A DNA stretch of 64,000 bases from Pseudomonas sp. URMO17WK12:I2 (lineage in GTDB: Bacteria; Pseudomonadota; Gammaproteobacteria; Pseudomonadales; Pseudomonadaceae). The notes below the pieces were generated by a model. It saw nothing but the letters and a program-made list of their open reading frames with translations. It searched no databases and had not been told where the DNA came from. Shown here in pieces: positions 8,822 to 16,513 of the stretch (position 1 is the first letter of the stretch; each line of letters starts with the position of its first letter). The translations under genes and the position numbers were made by a program. The stretch lies in assembly GCF_003253735.1 (NCBI RefSeq), contig NZ_QKYW01000002.1:520367-584366 (forward strand), written 5' to 3'.

Positions 8822-9289
8822 TCAGGATGGACGGTCGCTTTTCCGCAACATCCCGACAAATTCGCCGATCCAGGGCTCGGCATCCTGCTCGGGCGTAACG
8901 CTTTCACTGGCGTCGATACGCAGCATCGGCAGCACTTCGTGGATACCTAGTTCACCGAACAATTCACGTGCCTGTTCGCCACCGGCACAATAGGTATCAC
9001 CGTAGCTGGAGTCGCCCAGGGCGATCACCCCGCCTGGCAACCCACTCCAGGCCGGCAGCTGGTCGCGGATATCGTGATACAGCGGCTGCAGGTTATCCGG
9101 CAGCTCACCCATGCCGGTGGTCGAGGTCACCAGCAGAAATCCTTGCGGCGCGAAAGCCTTTACCTCATCAAGCGTGGCGCGCGGGTTGTGCCACGCTTGC
9201 AGCCCTGCCTGCTTGAGCAGTGCCTCGGCGTGCCGGGCTACCTCTTCAGCGGTGCCGTAAACCGAACCGGAAAGAATCGCGACTTTCAT
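8822..9289 (-). CDS. Flavodoxin (MioC-type)
   Basis: A 155-residue single-domain flavodoxin starting MKVAILSGSVYGTAEEVAR. The FMN phosphate-binding loop SGSVYGTAEEV lies at residues 8-18, STTGMGELPDN near 55 forms the ring-binding 50s loop, and ALGDSSYGDTYCAGG near 90 the 90s loop. It is a cytoplasmic electron carrier, partner unknown. ATG at 9287-9289 follows a GGAG motif at ideal distance. The homologous flavodoxin gene of P. aeruginosa also lies just upstream of the folM-folE-folX cluster. Confidence 0.85.
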   Translation of the reverse strand: MKVAILSGSVYGTAEEVARHAEALLKQAGLQAWHNPRATLDEVKAFAPQGFLLVTSTTGMGELPDNLQPLYHDIRDQLPAWSGLPGGVIALGDSSYGDTYCAGGEQARELFGELGIHEVLPMLRIDASESVTPEQDAEPWIGEFVGMLRKSDRPS

Positions 9290-9417
9290 GGAAACTCCAT
9301 CAATTGACACTGCACGCCATTATGCCGCATCACAGCAGGCGCTGCCCGGTACAGCCAGAGCGCACGACTAGCGGAGCGCCTCTGATAGACTGAGAAAAAT
9401 CGACGGGGATGCATGTG

Positions 9418-9870
9418 ATGATCAATGCCAACTTGCTGCAGCTGGTGGTTGAAGCCTCGAACGACGGCATCGTGGTCGCGGAACAGGAAGGCGAGGACCA
9501 TATCCTCATTTACGCCAACCCGGCGTTCGAAGCCCTCACCGGTTATAGCAGCGAAGAAATTCTCTACCAGGATTGTCGGTTCCTGCAGGGCGAAGAGCGC
9601 CAACAGCCTGTAGTGGCGTTACTGCGCAAGGCGATCCACAGCCGCCAGGCATGCCGCGAAGTGATCCGTAACTATCGCAAGGACGGCACTACGTTCTGGA
9701 ATGAGCTATCGATAACCCCCGTTTTCAATGAGGCCGATCAGCTGACCTACTTCATCGGTATCCAGAAGAACGTCAGCGAGCACGTGGCCAGCCAAGAGCG
9801 GGTCAAAGCCCTGGAAAGCGAAGTGCAGGCCTTGCACGCCGAACTGGCAGAGCTTAAAAAGCGCTTGTAA
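9418..9870 (+). CDS. Short LOV blue-light photoreceptor (PpSB1/PpSB2-LOV type)
   Basis: A 150-residue protein that is almost only a LOV (PAS) domain. It starts MINANLLQLVVEASNDGIVV. The photoactive motif is YQDCRFLQGEERQ near residues 47-59, with the flavin-adduct Cys and the FLQ triad (Asp replaces the usual Asn before Cys, as in P. putida PpSB1-LOV). Further PAS landmarks are NPAFEALTGYS, FWNELSITPV and FIGIQKNVSEH. The last 30 residues form a leucine-heptad helix likely used for dimerisation. There is no output domain, so it must signal through a partner. The GGGG at 9405-9408 supports ATG 9418 over ATG 9409. In P. putida such proteins work with LitR-class regulators; one is encoded two genes away. 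Confidence 0.93.
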   Translation: MINANLLQLVVEASNDGIVVAEQEGEDHILIYANPAFEALTGYSSEEILYQDCRFLQGEERQQPVVALLRKAIHSRQACREVIRNYRKDGTTFWNELSITPVFNEADQLTYFIGIQKNVSEHVASQERVKALESEVQALHAELAELKKRL

Positions 9871-9932
9871 CGGTAACTAACTACCTCTCGAGTTGTCACA
9901 AGGGTGCCCCACTACCTTGCGCAGAAGGCGCT

Positions 9933-10535
9933 ATGCAAGACTCCTCGCTGTTAACGCCCCTGGAAATGGAATTCATCCAGCAGCTCATGGACAGCAACCC
10001 CGCCCCGGCAGACCCCGGTAAAGGTTTGCAGGTCGATGTCGCACGCCAGACTGCCGAGCTGCTTGCCAGTTGCGCCGCTAAAGACCAGCTGACCATCGAG
10101 GCGCACATCGCCAATCAGCGCCTGTCGTTCACGCCCCATCTGGTGACCGATGCGCAGAACACGCCACATCTCGAGCTGGGCATCCCGCAAATATTCGAGG
10201 AAGGCTCCTTCCACCGCGCCTGGCGTTTGCCGCTGGACCCACCGCAGCCACTGCTGCGACGCGATGGTCAGCCAAGCAGCCTGGTCATCCATGAGCTATC
10301 GCTGACCGGCCTGCGTGTGGAGCAAACCGTCCAGGCATCACCGCCAGAGCGTTTCAGCCTCGGCCTGGATATCGATGACATAGAGCCGGTCACTCTGCAG
10401 GGCAGCCTGGTGCGGGTCACCGACGATGGCCTGCTCGCCTACGAGCTGACGCTGGACGACGACACCAGTGAACGTCTGCAGAACCACCTGTATCAGCAAC
10501 ACCGCAAACTGTTCCCCCAGGCGCACAGCCTCTGA
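9933..10535 (+). CDS. PilZ-like protein of unknown function
   Basis: A 200-residue soluble acidic protein between the LOV and LitR-like genes. The C-terminal part (about residues 95-185) looks like a degenerate PilZ domain: a basic RAWRL motif, then HELSLTGLRVE where DxSxxG would be expected, followed by strands ending in GLLAYELTL. The first 90 residues form a separate region I do not recognise. If PilZ-like, it may bind c-di-GMP, but the RxxxR arginines are incomplete and the Asp/Asn is replaced by Glu. It starts 62 bp after the LOV stop on the same strand and may be cotranscribed with it. Confidence 0.6.
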   Translation: MQDSSLLTPLEMEFIQQLMDSNPAPADPGKGLQVDVARQTAELLASCAAKDQLTIEAHIANQRLSFTPHLVTDAQNTPHLELGIPQIFEEGSFHRAWRLPLDPPQPLLRRDGQPSSLVIHELSLTGLRVEQTVQASPPERFSLGLDIDDIEPVTLQGSLVRVTDDGLLAYELTLDDDTSERLQNHLYQQHRKLFPQAHSL

Positions 10536-10546
10536 CAGCTGCGGCT

Positions 10547-11500
10547 TCAGGTATCCAGCCGCCCCGCTAGAAACTGCCGCAGGCGACGCCTTATCAGCCG
10601 CCCCTCACTGCCCAGACATGCAATAGGTGAACCCCGAAAACTGTCTTCGAGCAGGTCGGCGCCCTCACCCACCACGGCTACCGGGCATTCGAGGCTGAGG
10701 GATAGGCGTTCGAGTATTTGTGGAGTATCGGCGCTTGGCGCCTGGTTGGAAAACACCACCACGGCAACGGGCTGCATCTTGGCGCACACCTGCGGCAACT
10801 CCTCCAGCGTCTGGCCGATGCCGAGCACATGCACGGCAGCGTCCACTGGATTGACCAGCAAACCGGTGACCAGCAACTCCAGCTCGCGGCAACGCCCTGG
10901 CAAGGCAACCAGCAACAGACGGCTGCCTGGCTGGTCGCGCAGATTGTGCAGTCGCTGCATGACGCGCCCACGCAGGAAGGTGTCGAAGAACAGCCATTCG
11001 CTACCGTAACCAGGCCGCCCATAGCGCAACAGCAGACGCTGCCAGAGCGGCATGATGATGTCCTGGAAGGTCACTGAAAGCGGGTAACTGGAAAACACCT
11101 GGCCGTAGACCCGATCCAGCTCGGCCTCATCGAAGGCCTGCACCGCCGCGAGCAGGCGGGTCTGCCACTGCGCCCACTCGCCCGAAGTGGCCGATTCATA
11201 GGTGGGCATGACGCTGGCCTGAGTGGTTTCGTTGCGCGTGAGTATCCGGCCGACCTTGCTGACCGGCACGCCACGCTCGATCCACGCCAGCACGCTGCGA
11301 ACCGTTTCCACGTCCGCGGGCGAATAGAGCCGATGACCACTGTCGGTGCGCACCGGCTGGATGAGGCCGTAGCGCCGTTCCCAGGCGCGCAGCGTCACCG
11401 GGTTCACACCTGTCAAGCGCGCCACCTCGCGGATCGGGAACAGGTCCTCCTCCTTGAAAGCATTGACGTTGAAAGGTGCGCAACCAACCAGATCGGACAT
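10547..11500 (-). CDS. MerR-family regulator, class II LitR/PplR-like (light-responsive)
   Basis: A 317-residue regulator. The N-terminal MerR HTH (about residues 20-88) contains FPIREVARLTGVNPVTLRAW and RRYGLIQPVRT. The C-terminal region (about 110-300) has the fold of the CarH/LitR B12-binding module. It lacks the W-x9-EH and D-x-H-x-x-G residues that bind adenosylcobalamin: the Trp in SEWLFFDTFLRG is not followed by EH, and ALPGRCRELELL replaces the His loop. That is the class II LitR (PplR) pattern, where light is sensed by a separate LOV protein. It is convergent with the LOV and PilZ-like genes and has TGTACA repeats in its own upstream region. Confidence 0.85.
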   Translation of the reverse strand: MSDLVGCAPFNVNAFKEEDLFPIREVARLTGVNPVTLRAWERRYGLIQPVRTDSGHRLYSPADVETVRSVLAWIERGVPVSKVGRILTRNETTQASVMPTYESATSGEWAQWQTRLLAAVQAFDEAELDRVYGQVFSSYPLSVTFQDIIMPLWQRLLLRYGRPGYGSEWLFFDTFLRGRVMQRLHNLRDQPGSRLLLVALPGRCRELELLVTGLLVNPVDAAVHVLGIGQTLEELPQVCAKMQPVAVVVFSNQAPSADTPQILERLSLSLECPVAVVGEGADLLEDSFRGSPIACLGSEGRLIRRRLRQFLAGRLDT

Positions 11501-11568
11501 AGAAAAAACCGTTGCAGAGGTCAGGATTTCACAAGTCTACTCCAGCTCGGGCCGCCATTGACTTTACT

Positions 11569-11585
11569 TGTACAAAGCCTGTACA
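11569..11585. promoter_or_regulatory. Candidate LitR/PplR operator upstream of the merR gene
   Basis: TGTACA occurs at 11569-11574 and 11580-11585, exactly 11 bp apart, within the 385 bp space (11501-11885) between the divergent LitR-like and ABM genes. LitR/CarH proteins recognise TnTACA-type direct repeats, and 11 bp spacing is known for CarH. The P. putida PplR1 motif uses a different spacing (N12). The rest of this intergenic region shows no further ORF or clear terminator. Confidence 0.55.
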
Positions 11586-11885
11586 GGCGATAAGAACCGG
11601 GCTGCAGCACCCCATAACGAATCCAGACTGCCGTAACCGGTGCAAAGTTGAGGTGAATCTCGCTTAGCAGCGTCGCCGGAGCGGCACTCACCGACGAACG
11701 GCAGATCGCCTGCCGGCTTGTATATGGCGGCACCTGGCCACATTTCGCGCTCTGGCAGCGAACTGCGCTAGCTAATTACCAGAAAATAGGAATAATCCTT
11801 GCTGCAATCACGACGCGGTTCACCACCCCGAACTGCGCCTATCACCTGGCCCTACCCTGGCCATGTGCTCAGCAGGAGATACACG

Positions 11886-12458
11886 ATGTCTACCGAACCG
11901 GTCACCCTTATGGTGGCGCGCCGCGTTGCCAGCGAGCGCTATCACGACTTCATGGCCTGGCTGCGCGAAGGCGAGCTGCTGGCTACCGACTTTCCTGGCT
12001 ACCTCGGTTCCGGCGTGCTGGCACCTCCGCCAGGCGACGACGAATTTCAGATGATCTTCCGCTTTACCGACGAACACACCATGGCTGCCTGGGAGCACTC
12101 CGCTTCGCGCCGCGCCTGGCTGGACCGCGGCAAGGGTCTGTTTGCACAACCTCACGAACAGCGCGCCCTGGGCATCGACGCCTGGTTCGGCAGTGGCTTG
12201 CGCCAACCTCCGCGCTGGAAGCAGACCATCGCCATCTGGCTGGCCTTCTTCCCCGTGTCATTGTGTTTCAACCTGTTGTTCGGCAACCTGCTGGCAGATG
12301 TACAGTTGATCACCCGGGTGCTGCTCAGCACCCTGGCACTGACGCCGCTGATGACCTACCTGTTCATCCCGTTGGTCACTCGCCTGCTCGCCCCATGGCT
12401 GCAGGGAACGCGCAATGCGGCGCTGCCGCGCAGAGCCAACCCGTCAACCAGCAGTTGA
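11886..12458 (+). CDS. ABM-domain protein with C-terminal membrane segments
   Basis: A 190-residue protein starting MSTEPVTLMVARRVASERY, with AGGAG 8 bases upstream of ATG 11886. Residues 5-100 resemble an antibiotic-biosynthesis-monooxygenase (ABM) ferredoxin-like fold, with TDFPGYLGSGV and the FRFTDEHTMAAWEHSASRR segment. Two hydrophobic helices follow (IAIWLAFFPVSLCFNLLFG and a second near residue 150), so it is probably anchored in the inner membrane. It is divergent from the LitR-like gene, sharing the TGTACA-containing spacer, and precedes the fol operon. Catalytic function is unknown. Confidence 0.75.
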   Translation: MSTEPVTLMVARRVASERYHDFMAWLREGELLATDFPGYLGSGVLAPPPGDDEFQMIFRFTDEHTMAAWEHSASRRAWLDRGKGLFAQPHEQRALGIDAWFGSGLRQPPRWKQTIAIWLAFFPVSLCFNLLFGNLLADVQLITRVLLSTLALTPLMTYLFIPLVTRLLAPWLQGTRNAALPRRANPSTSS

Positions 12459-12516
12459 ATCTCCGGCGCCCCCACCCGAGGTGAGAGCGCCTTGCTTTCC
12501 CGCAGTGTTCGAAGGG

Positions 12517-12551
12517 TTGTACAGGTTGTACGGCTGCTATAACGTTGTACA
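12517..12551 (+). promoter_or_regulatory. TGTACA-rich promoter region of the folM operon
   Basis: Three TGTAC(A/G) motifs lie at 12518-12523, 12527-12532 and 12546-12551, wrapped around a good -10 box TATAAC at 12538-12543. The TTGTAC at 12517-12522 could act as a -35, but the spacer is only 15 bp. This crowding of LitR-type half sites over a promoter, 57 bp before folM, suggests direct control by the LitR-like regulator. Spacing does not match the published P. putida direct repeat exactly. Confidence 0.5.
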
Positions 12552-12607
12552 ACCTGGTTAGCCGGCATTCATCGCGGCGCCTCTTCGCCTAACTGCGGTC
12601 GACTTCC

Positions 12608-13318
12608 ATGAGCGTCAGCAACGCCCCGATCCTGATCACCGGCGCCAGCCAGCGTGTCGGCCTGCATTGCGCCGAGCGCCTGCTCGACGACGGCCACGCC
12701 GTGATCGTGACCTTTCGCAGCGAAAAGCCCGCCCTGCAGCGCTTGCGCGAGCGCGGTGCGCTGACCCTGCAGGCCGACTTCCGCGACGAAGCCAGCATCA
12801 TGGCGTTCATCGACGTCTTGAAAAGCCATACCGACAGCCTGCGCGCGATCGTGCACAACGCCTCGGCCTGGTTCGCCGAAGCAGCTGGCGAAGAAGCCGC
12901 CGCCTTTCAACAGCTGTTCACCGTGCACATGCTGGCACCCTATCTGATCAACCTGCACTGCGCCGAACTACTGCAGCGCAGCGAACAAGCGGATATCGTC
13001 CATATCAGCGATGACGTGGTGCGCAAGGGCAGCGGCAACCGACTTGCCTACTGCGCCAGCAAGGCCGGCCTGGATAGCCTGACCCTGTCGTTTGCCGCGC
13101 GCTTCGCGCCAGCCATCAAGGTCAACGGCATCGCACCGGCGCTGCTGATGTTCAATGAAGATGACGACACCGAATACCGAACCAAGGCCCTGAACAAATC
13201 CGCCCTGGGCTTCGAGCCCGGCCCCCAGGTGATTTACCAGAGCCTGCGCTACCTGCTGGACACCCCCTATATCACTGGCACCACCCTGATCGTGAACGGC
13301 GGCCGCCACCTCAAGTGA
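12608..13318 (+). CDS. folM: Dihydromonapterin reductase (short-chain dehydrogenase)
   Basis: A 236-residue SDR starting MSVSNAPILITGASQRVG, with the NADPH loop GASQRVG at residues 12-18 and the catalytic YCASKAG near residue 149. It ends with NGGRHLK, typical of FolM. FolM reduces dihydromonapterin to tetrahydromonapterin, the pterin cofactor of phenylalanine hydroxylase in pseudomonads, and has side activity on dihydrofolate. It is the first gene of an operon with folE and folX, which supply its substrate. Confidence 0.92.
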   Translation: MSVSNAPILITGASQRVGLHCAERLLDDGHAVIVTFRSEKPALQRLRERGALTLQADFRDEASIMAFIDVLKSHTDSLRAIVHNASAWFAEAAGEEAAAFQQLFTVHMLAPYLINLHCAELLQRSEQADIVHISDDVVRKGSGNRLAYCASKAGLDSLTLSFAARFAPAIKVNGIAPALLMFNEDDDTEYRTKALNKSALGFEPGPQVIYQSLRYLLDTPYITGTTLIVNGGRHLK

Positions 13319-13339
13319 GGCGCCGCGAGGATAATGACG

Positions 13340-13900
13340 ATGAACCCATTACTGCCCAACCATTACCGTGAAATCCTCCTCGGCCTCGGTGAAGACCCCG
13401 AGCGCGAAGGCCTGCTGGATACCCCCAAGCGCGCCGCCAAGGCCATGCAGTACCTGTGCAATGGCTACGAGAAGAGCCTGGAGGAAGTGGTCAACGGTGC
13501 GCTGTTCAGCTCCGACAGCGACGAGATGGTGATCGTCAAGGACGTGGAGCTCTACTCGCTGTGCGAGCACCACCTGCTGCCCTTCATCGGCAAGGCGCAC
13601 GTGGCCTACATCCCTACTGGCAAGGTGCTCGGCCTGTCGAAGATCGCGCGCATCGTCGATATGTATGCACGGCGCCTGCAAATCCAGGAAAACCTCACCC
13701 GGCAGATCGCCAACGCCATCGAGCAGGTCACCCAGGCTGCCGGCGTGGCCGTGGTCATCGAAGCCCAGCACATGTGCATGATGATGCGCGGTGTGGAGAA
13801 GCAGAACTCGGTGATGAGCACCTCGGTGATGCTCGGCGCCTTCCGCGAGTCCTACAATACCCGTCACGAATTCCTGCAACTGATCGGACGGAGCAAGTAA
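13340..13900 (+). CDS. folE: GTP cyclohydrolase I
   Basis: A 186-residue FolE. It converts GTP to 7,8-dihydroneopterin triphosphate, the first step to folate and monapterin. Zinc ligands are visible in [10 protein letters not shown] and in [14 protein letters not shown] at 13327-13330 is nine bases before ATG 13340, so I prefer this start to ATG 13334 two codons earlier. It follows folM by 21 bp. P. putida folE is one of the light-inducible genes of the PplR/LOV regulon, which fits the neighbouring photoreceptor genes. Pseudomonads usually carry a second folE copy elsewhere; this one is the copy linked to folX/folM. Confidence 0.95.
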   Translation: MNPLLPNHYREILLGLGEDPEREGLLDTPKRAAKAMQYLCNGYEKSLEEVVNGALFSSDSDEMVIVKDVELYSLCEHHLLPFIGKAHVAYIPTGKVLGLSKIARIVDMYARRLQIQENLTRQIANAIEQVTQAAGVAVVIEAQHMCMMMRGVEKQNSVMSTSVMLGAFRESYNTRHEFLQLIGRSK

Positions 13901-13902
13901 GT

Positions 13903-14274
13903 ATGCCCAGACTCGAACCCGGCATGGCGCGCATCCGTGTCAAGGACCTGCGCCTGCGCACCTTCATCGGCATCAAGGAAGAGGAGATCAACAACAAGCA
14001 GGACGTGTTGATCAACCTGACCATCCTCTACCCTGCCGTCGATGCGGTGCGTGACAACGACATCGAGCACGCTCTCAACTACCGCACCATCACCAAGGCC
14101 ATCATCGCCCACGTGGAGGGCAACCGCTTCGCCCTGCTGGAGCGCCTGACCCAGGAGATTCTCGACCTGGTGATGACCCACCAGGCCGTGCGCTACGCCG
14201 AAGTGGAGGTCGACAAGCCCCACGCCCTGCGCTTCGCCGAGTCGGTATCGATCACTCTCGCCGGCCACCGCTGA
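13903..14274 (+). CDS. folX: Dihydroneopterin triphosphate 2'-epimerase
   Basis: A 123-residue protein of the FolB/FolX tunnelling fold, starting [18 protein letters not shown]. It epimerises dihydroneopterin triphosphate to dihydromonapterin triphosphate. [20 protein letters not shown] and the C-terminal [16 protein letters not shown] are family landmarks. ATG 13903 lies two bases after the folE stop, behind GGAG. A much longer frame upstream overlaps folE and is not coding. With folE and folM the operon encodes the committed route from GTP to tetrahydromonapterin. Confidence 0.92.
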   Translation: MPRLEPGMARIRVKDLRLRTFIGIKEEEINNKQDVLINLTILYPAVDAVRDNDIEHALNYRTITKAIIAHVEGNRFALLERLTQEILDLVMTHQAVRYAEVEVDKPHALRFAESVSITLAGHR

Positions 14275-14358
14275 TCCGCACGTTTAGGTAGGTAGCCCGT
14301 TGCCGAGCTGCCTGCCGGCTTCTATCATCGCGCCATCCCTCCCGGAGAGAGCATCGCC

Positions 14359-14661
14359 ATGAATGACCAACAACGCCTCGAACTGGAAGCCGCCGCCTTT
14401 CGCCGCCTGGTACAGCACCTGCGCGAGCGCCCGGACGTGCAGAACATCGAGCTGATGAACCTGGCCGGCTTCTGCCGCAATTGCCTGTCCAAGTGGTACA
14501 AGGCCGCGGCTGACGATCTGGATGTCGCCGTGACGCCAGACCAGGCCCGCGAAGAGGTCTACGGCATGCCCTATGCCGAGTGGAAGGCCAAGTACCAGAC
14601 CGAAGCCAGCCCCGAGCAACAGGCTGCCTTCACCGCCAAGAACCCGAAAGGATCCGCATGA
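14359..14661 (+). CDS. DUF1244 family protein
   Basis: A 100-residue conserved protein starting MNDQQRLELEAAAFRRLVQH. It carries the DUF1244 core DVQNIELMNLAGFCRNCLSKWY, with two cysteines that could bind metal. There is no signal peptide or membrane segment. It follows folX by 84 bp on the same strand, and its stop overlaps the next gene (ATGA), so it is likely part of the fol transcript. Function is unknown. Confidence 0.85.
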   Translation: MNDQQRLELEAAAFRRLVQHLRERPDVQNIELMNLAGFCRNCLSKWYKAAADDLDVAVTPDQAREEVYGMPYAEWKAKYQTEASPEQQAAFTAKNPKGSA

Positions 14662-14999
14662 GCCCTCTGAACGACTTCCGCGCCCGCCTGGCTGCCGAGC
14701 ACTTCGCCTTTGCCGAAACCCTGGCCTTTGTCGCCGAGCATTACGATTACCAGCCCAGCGCCTTTCGCAACGGCGAGGTAGAGAACGCAGCCGGCCAGAA
14801 CGAAGGCTCGTGCAAGACCCTGGGCCTGGCCCTGCTCGAAGGCCTGAGCGATCAGGAAGCCCTGCTGTGCTTCGGCGAACACTACCGCAGCGTGCTGGCC
14901 ACGCCCGAAGGCAGTGACCACGGTAATATCCGCGCCCTGATGAAAACCGGCCTGGCTGGCGTCACGTTCGAACAGCAATCGCTGACCCGCAAAGCCTGA
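14658..14999 (+). CDS. HopJ-type III effector family protein
   Basis: A 113-residue protein starting MSPLNDFRARLAAEHFAF. It matches the widespread HopJ family by ETLAFVAEHYDYQPSAFRNG and NEGSCKTLGLALLEGLS. Despite the name, homologues occur in many bacteria without type III secretion and are probably housekeeping proteins. ATG 14658 overlaps the DUF1244 stop by four bases, indicating translational coupling. It is the last gene of the fol operon, before a strong hairpin. Confidence 0.85.
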   Translation: MSPLNDFRARLAAEHFAFAETLAFVAEHYDYQPSAFRNGEVENAAGQNEGSCKTLGLALLEGLSDQEALLCFGEHYRSVLATPEGSDHGNIRALMKTGLAGVTFEQQSLTRKA

Positions 15000-15010
15000 C
15001 GTGCTCCCCT

Positions 15011-15036
15011 CACCCGCCAGGCACGCCTGGCGGGTG
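15011..15036. terminator. Perfect hairpin between hopJ and argG
   Basis: CACCCGCCAGGC and GCCTGGCGGGTG form perfect 12 bp arms around two bases. The following T-run is weak (GTATT). It lies 11 bp after the hopJ stop and 160 bp beyond the convergent argG stop, so it may terminate either transcript. Confidence 0.65.
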
Positions 15037-15196
15037 TATTGCCTGCAACAAACCATCTCGCCCACAACCGATCGCCCCTGCCGGCTATACAGCCAGAGCG
15101 GTGACAGGATGAGGTACGGATGATGAACCGGAATCGGAGTCGCCCAGCGCAACCCCGGCGAATGCGGGGCTGCGCGGTGAGCGGGAACGCCAGCGC

Positions 15197-16414
15197 TTAC
15201 AGCAATTTGCGATCCTTGCCAGCGGCAATACGCAGGCGCAGGGCGTTGAGCTTGATGAAGCCCGCCGCATCGGCCTGGTTGTAGGCGCCGCCGTCCTCTT
15301 CGAAGGTGGCGATATTGGCATCGAACAGCGAGTCGTCGGACTTGCGGCCGGTGACGATGACATTGCCTTTGTACAGTTTCAGGCGAACCACACCGTTCAC
15401 GCTGGCCTGAGAGGCGTCGATCATCTGCTGCAGCATCAGACGCTCAGGGCTCCACCAGAAACCGTTGTAGATCAGGCTGGCGTACTTGGGCATCAGCTCG
15501 TCTTTGAGGTGAGCGACTTCGCGATCCAGGGTGATCGACTCGATGGCGCGGTGCGCCTTGAGCATGATCGTGCCGCCCGGGGTTTCGTAGCAGCCACGGG
15601 ACTTCATGCCCACGTAACGGTTCTCGACGATGTCCAGACGACCGATGCCGTTCTCGCCGCCGATGCGGTTCAGTTCGGCCAGCACGGTAGCCGGGCTCAT
15701 GTCCTTGCCGTCGATGGCAACGATGTCACCGGCCTTGTAGGTCAGCTCGATGTAGGTCGGGGTATCCGGCGCCGCCTCCGGCGACTTGGTCCAACGCCAC
15801 ATGTCTTCTTCGTGCTCGGTCCAGGTGTCTTCCAGCACGCCGCCTTCATAGGAGATGTGCAGCAGGTTGGCATCCATGGAGTACGGCGACTTCTTCTTGC
15901 CGTGACGCTCGATCGGGATCGCATGCTTCTCGGCGTAATCCATCAGCTTCTCACGGGACAGCAGGTCCCACTCGCGCCATGGGGCGATGACCTTGACGCC
16001 TGGCTTGAGTGCATAGGCACCCAGTTCGAAACGCACCTGGTCGTTGCCCTTGCCGGTAGCGCCGTGGGAGATGGCGTCAGCGCCGGTCTCGTTGGCGATC
16101 TCGATCAGACGCTTGGCGATCAGCGGACGGGCGATGGAAGTACCCAGCAGGTACTCGCCTTCGTAGACGGTGTTGGCGCGGAACATCGGGTAGACGAAAT
16201 CACGAACGAACTCTTCGCGCAGGTCATCGATGTAGATTTCCTTGACGCCCATGGCCTTGGCCTTGGCGCGGGCCGGCTCGACCTCTTCGCCCTGACCGAG
16301 ATCGGCGGTGAAGGTCACCACTTCACAGTTATAGGTATCTTGCAGCCACTTGAGGATCACCGAGGTGTCCAGGCCACCGGAATAGGCCAGAACTACCTTT
16401 TTGACGTCCGCCAT
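15197..16414 (-). CDS. argG: Argininosuccinate synthase
   Basis: A 405-residue enzyme that joins citrulline and aspartate with ATP in arginine synthesis. It starts [18 protein letters not shown], with the PP-loop AYSGGLDTS at residues 9-17. The [15 protein letters not shown] segment near residue 115 is also diagnostic. ATG at 16412-16414 follows GTGGAG; a GTG three codons upstream is less likely. Length equals that of P. aeruginosa ArgG. Next to motY and pyrC, as in other pseudomonads. Confidence 0.97.
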   Translation of the reverse strand: MADVKKVVLAYSGGLDTSVILKWLQDTYNCEVVTFTADLGQGEEVEPARAKAKAMGVKEIYIDDLREEFVRDFVYPMFRANTVYEGEYLLGTSIARPLIAKRLIEIANETGADAISHGATGKGNDQVRFELGAYALKPGVKVIAPWREWDLLSREKLMDYAEKHAIPIERHGKKKSPYSMDANLLHISYEGGVLEDTWTEHEEDMWRWTKSPEAAPDTPTYIELTYKAGDIVAIDGKDMSPATVLAELNRIGGENGIGRLDIVENRYVGMKSRGCYETPGGTIMLKAHRAIESITLDREVAHLKDELMPKYASLIYNGFWWSPERLMLQQMIDASQASVNGVVRLKLYKGNVIVTGRKSDDSLFDANIATFEEDGGAYNQADAAGFIKLNALRLRIAAGKDRKLL

Positions 16415-16513
16415 GCCATCCACTCCACGGGGTTGTTCGAAAGCCCGTGATTCTACTGCCCATGGCCGCCGATTTACAGGGGTGCGACAGGCGATGGCAT
16501 CAAGGCGACAGAC

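Noticed and set aside
13456..13902. Longer folX frame overlapping folE
   Set aside because: The extra residues are Arg-rich shadow of folE; family start is at 13903.
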